DNA of 64,000 bases from assembly GCF_015158295.1 (NCBI RefSeq), contig NZ_JACDXV010000006.1:116240-180239 (forward strand), in the 5' to 3' direction. Each line of letters starts with the position of its first letter. Position 1 is the first letter of the stretch. The notes below the pieces were generated by a model. That model saw only the letters and a list, made by a program, of their open reading frames with translations. It was not told the DNA's origin and ran no database searches. Source of the DNA: Devosia faecipullorum (GTDB taxonomy: Bacteria; Pseudomonadota; Alphaproteobacteria; Rhizobiales; Devosiaceae). Below are positions 62,535 to 64,000 of the stretch, piece by piece. The position numbers and the translations under genes are program-made.

Positions 62535-63488
62535 TTATGCCCCCGTGTTCCAGTGGTCGAGCAGACGCCGGGCCATGGAGGTGGTGACCACCAGATGGGA
62601 AACCAGGCCGCCCCTGATGGCGGCGACGAGGGGCAGGAACTTGGCCGCCTGCTCGACCACCATCATGCGCTTGGGGATAGCGCGGATGGAGCCGAGATCG
62701 GCCGAGATCACGCGCCGATTATAGGAGCAGTCCATCAATTGGCCATCGGCGTCGATCAGCCTTCCGGCCATGACGCCCACCGCCCCTGCCCGTCCCAGCG
62801 CCTGCATCTCCGCTGCCGACAAGGCGCCGCATTTGACCAGGTGGCTGTCGTCCTCGATGCCGCCTACCGAATAAAGCGCCAGGGAACAGGAGGAAATGGA
62901 GGCCAATTGCTCACGGATCACCGGCTCGTCCATCAGCGCCGCCGCCAATTCTTCCGAAGACAGCACCAGCGGCGCATAGAGGTTGATCCCCTCGGCATTG
63001 AGGCGTCGGGCGATTTCGGTGGTGCATTGGTCGGGCCGGTAATTATACGGCGCGCCGAGATTGCCGCAAAGCTGGACGACGGTCACGTCCTGCAGATCGA
63101 CATAGGGCATCACGTCGGCAATGTGGTAGACCGTGCGCCCCCAGGCGACGCCGACTCGGTCGCCCCTGCTGATTTTCTCGGTGAAGGCGGTGGCTGCAAC
63201 TGTCGGCATTTCGGCGGCCGGATCGAGCGCGGACCGGTCTTCCGGCACGATCCACACCCCGTCAAGGCCCAGAGCATCCTCGAGTTCGCGCGCCAGAACC
63301 CCATCGGTGAAAAGCTGGCTCGAGGTGGAAATGGTGACGATGCCGGTTTCGCGCGCCTTGCGCAGATACATGGCTACCGACGCCCGGGATATGTTCAGGT
63401 GCTTGGCCACTTCATCCTGGCGCATGCCGTGGGTATAGTATAGCCAGGCGGCCTTATGAATGGTCTGTTCTACCGGCCGGATCGCCAT
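62535..63488 (-). CDS. SorC family sugar-binding transcriptional regulator
   Basis: A 317-residue regulator. The N-terminal HTH is KAAWLYYTHGMRQDEVAKHLNISRASVAMYLRKARETGIVTIS, followed by a C-terminal phosphosugar-binding domain (VGVAWGRTVYHIADVMPYVD, CGNLGAPYNYRPDQCTTEIARRL, ALYSVGGIEDDSHLVKCGALSA) typical of SorC/DeoR-like effectors. GGAGGAGG upstream supports the ATG at 63488. Its own promoter carries two dyads like those before mtnK and the nucleoside operon, so autoregulation and control of the whole 20-kb locus are inferred. A ketose or aldose 1-phosphate from MtnK/MtnA would be a fitting inducer. Confidence 0.9.
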   Translation of the reverse strand: MAIRPVEQTIHKAAWLYYTHGMRQDEVAKHLNISRASVAMYLRKARETGIVTISTSSQLFTDGVLARELEDALGLDGVWIVPEDRSALDPAAEMPTVAATAFTEKISRGDRVGVAWGRTVYHIADVMPYVDLQDVTVVQLCGNLGAPYNYRPDQCTTEIARRLNAEGINLYAPLVLSSEELAAALMDEPVIREQLASISSCSLALYSVGGIEDDSHLVKCGALSAAEMQALGRAGAVGVMAGRLIDADGQLMDCSYNRRVISADLGSIRAIPKRMMVVEQAAKFLPLVAAIRGGLVSHLVVTTSMARRLLDHWNTGA

Positions 63489-63948
63489 GGTCGATGCCTC
63501 CTCCAAGCATCGTGACATTGGTCACGGCAGCTGACAAAAGTCAACGACAGAGGAGAAACCCTTTCGCCACGATGGCGCGACACAGCCCCTTCGGCCAAAT
63601 TTTGCGTGCTGAAGCAGAGACCGCCGCATCGTGAAATCATTCCGACGGCGACGCAAGGGCATGACCGCCTGCGAGGACGCCCTGCTGAAGCAATTGCACA
63701 AGGTGAAATGCGCGCGAAAGAATGGCGGAGAGGAAGGACCTCTTCGGGAGGCCTGGAAGCGCGAGACTTTCAGGGGTCGAAGCTCGAAAACCAATGTGTA
63801 TCATGCATATTTCGATTTCAAGATGGCAATGCTGCCGCCGTTGCGCCCTCAATCCGCAACGTGCCGGGTCTGCCTGTCCGTCGTCAGATCATTTGGCGCA
63901 GTTTGGGTCTTGGATTAGCGGAGTATCGGCCTCGTCTTTGGGTTGATG
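63489..63948. other. Intergenic region of 460 bp, mostly unassigned
   Basis: Apart from the SorC operators at its left end, I see no recognisable gene here. Several short overlapping open frames exist on both strands (for example 63522-63794 leftward and 63631-63918 rightward), but none has a familiar motif, a good ribosome site or a known neighbour relation. It may be degraded DNA next to the transposase remnant. Confidence 0.5.
63513..63543. promoter_or_regulatory. SorC promoter with two SorC-type dyads
   Basis: Two dyads, TGACATTGGTCA (63513-63524) and TGACAAAAGTCA (63532-63543), lie 19 bp apart centre to centre. The second differs at one base from TGACAAATGTCA before mtnK. A leftward -35 TTGACT (63539-63544 reversed) overlaps it, suggesting autoregulation. 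Confidence 0.62.
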
Positions 63949-64000
63949 TTATGCGGCGAGCTTGCGGTGCTGCAAGCGCCGATGCTGGATGGTTTGTCGT
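63949..64000 (-). CDS. Possible transposase C-terminus (truncated by window edge)
   Basis: Read leftward, the last 52 bases encode the end of a protein, RQTIQHRRLQHRKLAA and a TAA stop. The basic Gln/His/Arg-rich tail is reminiscent of insertion-sequence transposases of alphaproteobacteria. This is a weak call from 16 residues; the rest lies outside the window. Confidence 0.25.
   Translation of the reverse strand, partial: RQTIQHRRLQHRKLAA

Noticed and set aside
56721..63488. A rhamnose utilisation operon
   Set aside because: The importer and aldolase/SDR fusion would fit, but rhamnose isomerase, rhamnulokinase and mutarotase genes are missing and the regulator dyads link the region to mtnK.
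63631..63918. A 95-codon rightward small protein gene
   Set aside because: No ribosome site, GTG start, basic low-complexity start and overlap with an equally plausible opposite frame; no support beyond openness.

Overview
The window looks like chromosomal DNA of a GC-rich alphaproteobacterium. ABC importers dominate, genes sit in tight ATGA/TGATG-overlapped operons, and the families (AhpD-like, TTT transporter, SorC, RpiR, MmsA, aldolase/SDR fusion) are typical of Hyphomicrobiales. A Devosia-like genus is my best guess, from impression only. No rRNA, tRNA, CRISPR array or intact insertion sequence was seen. The only mobile trace is a possible transposase C-terminus at the right edge.

Region 1 (1-18.4 kb) is a catabolic region for an unknown carboxylic or alcohol substrate. 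It begins with the 3' end of an RND efflux pump gene. Then come a GMC alcohol dehydrogenase with a 3-oxoadipyl-CoA-type thiolase and a divergent LysR regulator, an MBL-fold hydrolase, tctAB, a fused enoyl-CoA hydratase/3-hydroxyacyl-CoA dehydrogenase, an MFS exporter, two MaoC-like dehydratases, two SDR genes (one apparently non-catalytic), tctC, an AhpD-like protein, and mmsA with a second divergent LysR. A long dyad (ATCTTT-N11-AAAGAT) recurs before tctB/fadJ-like and before tctC and ties the split TTT transporter together.

Region 2 (18.4-43.1 kb) is a peptidoglycan-recycling superlocus. A leftward operon encodes a sugar ABC importer, NanE and a GlcNAc/MurNAc-type kinase. A first RpiR/MurR regulator lies next to it. 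A rightward operon encodes MurQ, a GNAT, a NagZ-like GH3, a dipeptide ABC importer and an L-Ala-D/L-Glu-type epimerase. A second RpiR regulator stands divergent to another operon with a second dipeptide importer, a beta-lactamase-fold serine hydrolase, AnmK and a second GNAT. The first two operons share a GGAATA-N3-WATTCC operator with a second, weaker copy exactly 32 bp away.

Region 3 (43.1-63.5 kb) is the most interesting part. It appears to be a single SorC-controlled regulon of four transcription units for uptake and carbon salvage of 5'-modified nucleosides or pentoses, such as 5'-methylthioadenosine or 5'-deoxyadenosine. It holds a BMP-type nucleoside importer, an MTA/SAH-deaminase-like amidohydrolase, a PNP lacking the usual 5'-OH-contacting His, and an SDR. 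A convergent operon encodes mtnK, mtnA, a split transketolase and a RuBisCO-like protein. An RbsABC-type importer, a class II aldolase/SDR fusion, a SorC regulator and a divergent cupin complete the set. TGACAAATGTCA-like dyads spaced about 19 bp apart occur in all three promoter regions. The combination of MtnK/MtnA, an RLP and a two-subunit transketolase does not match the salvage routes I know and is my candidate for an undescribed pathway.
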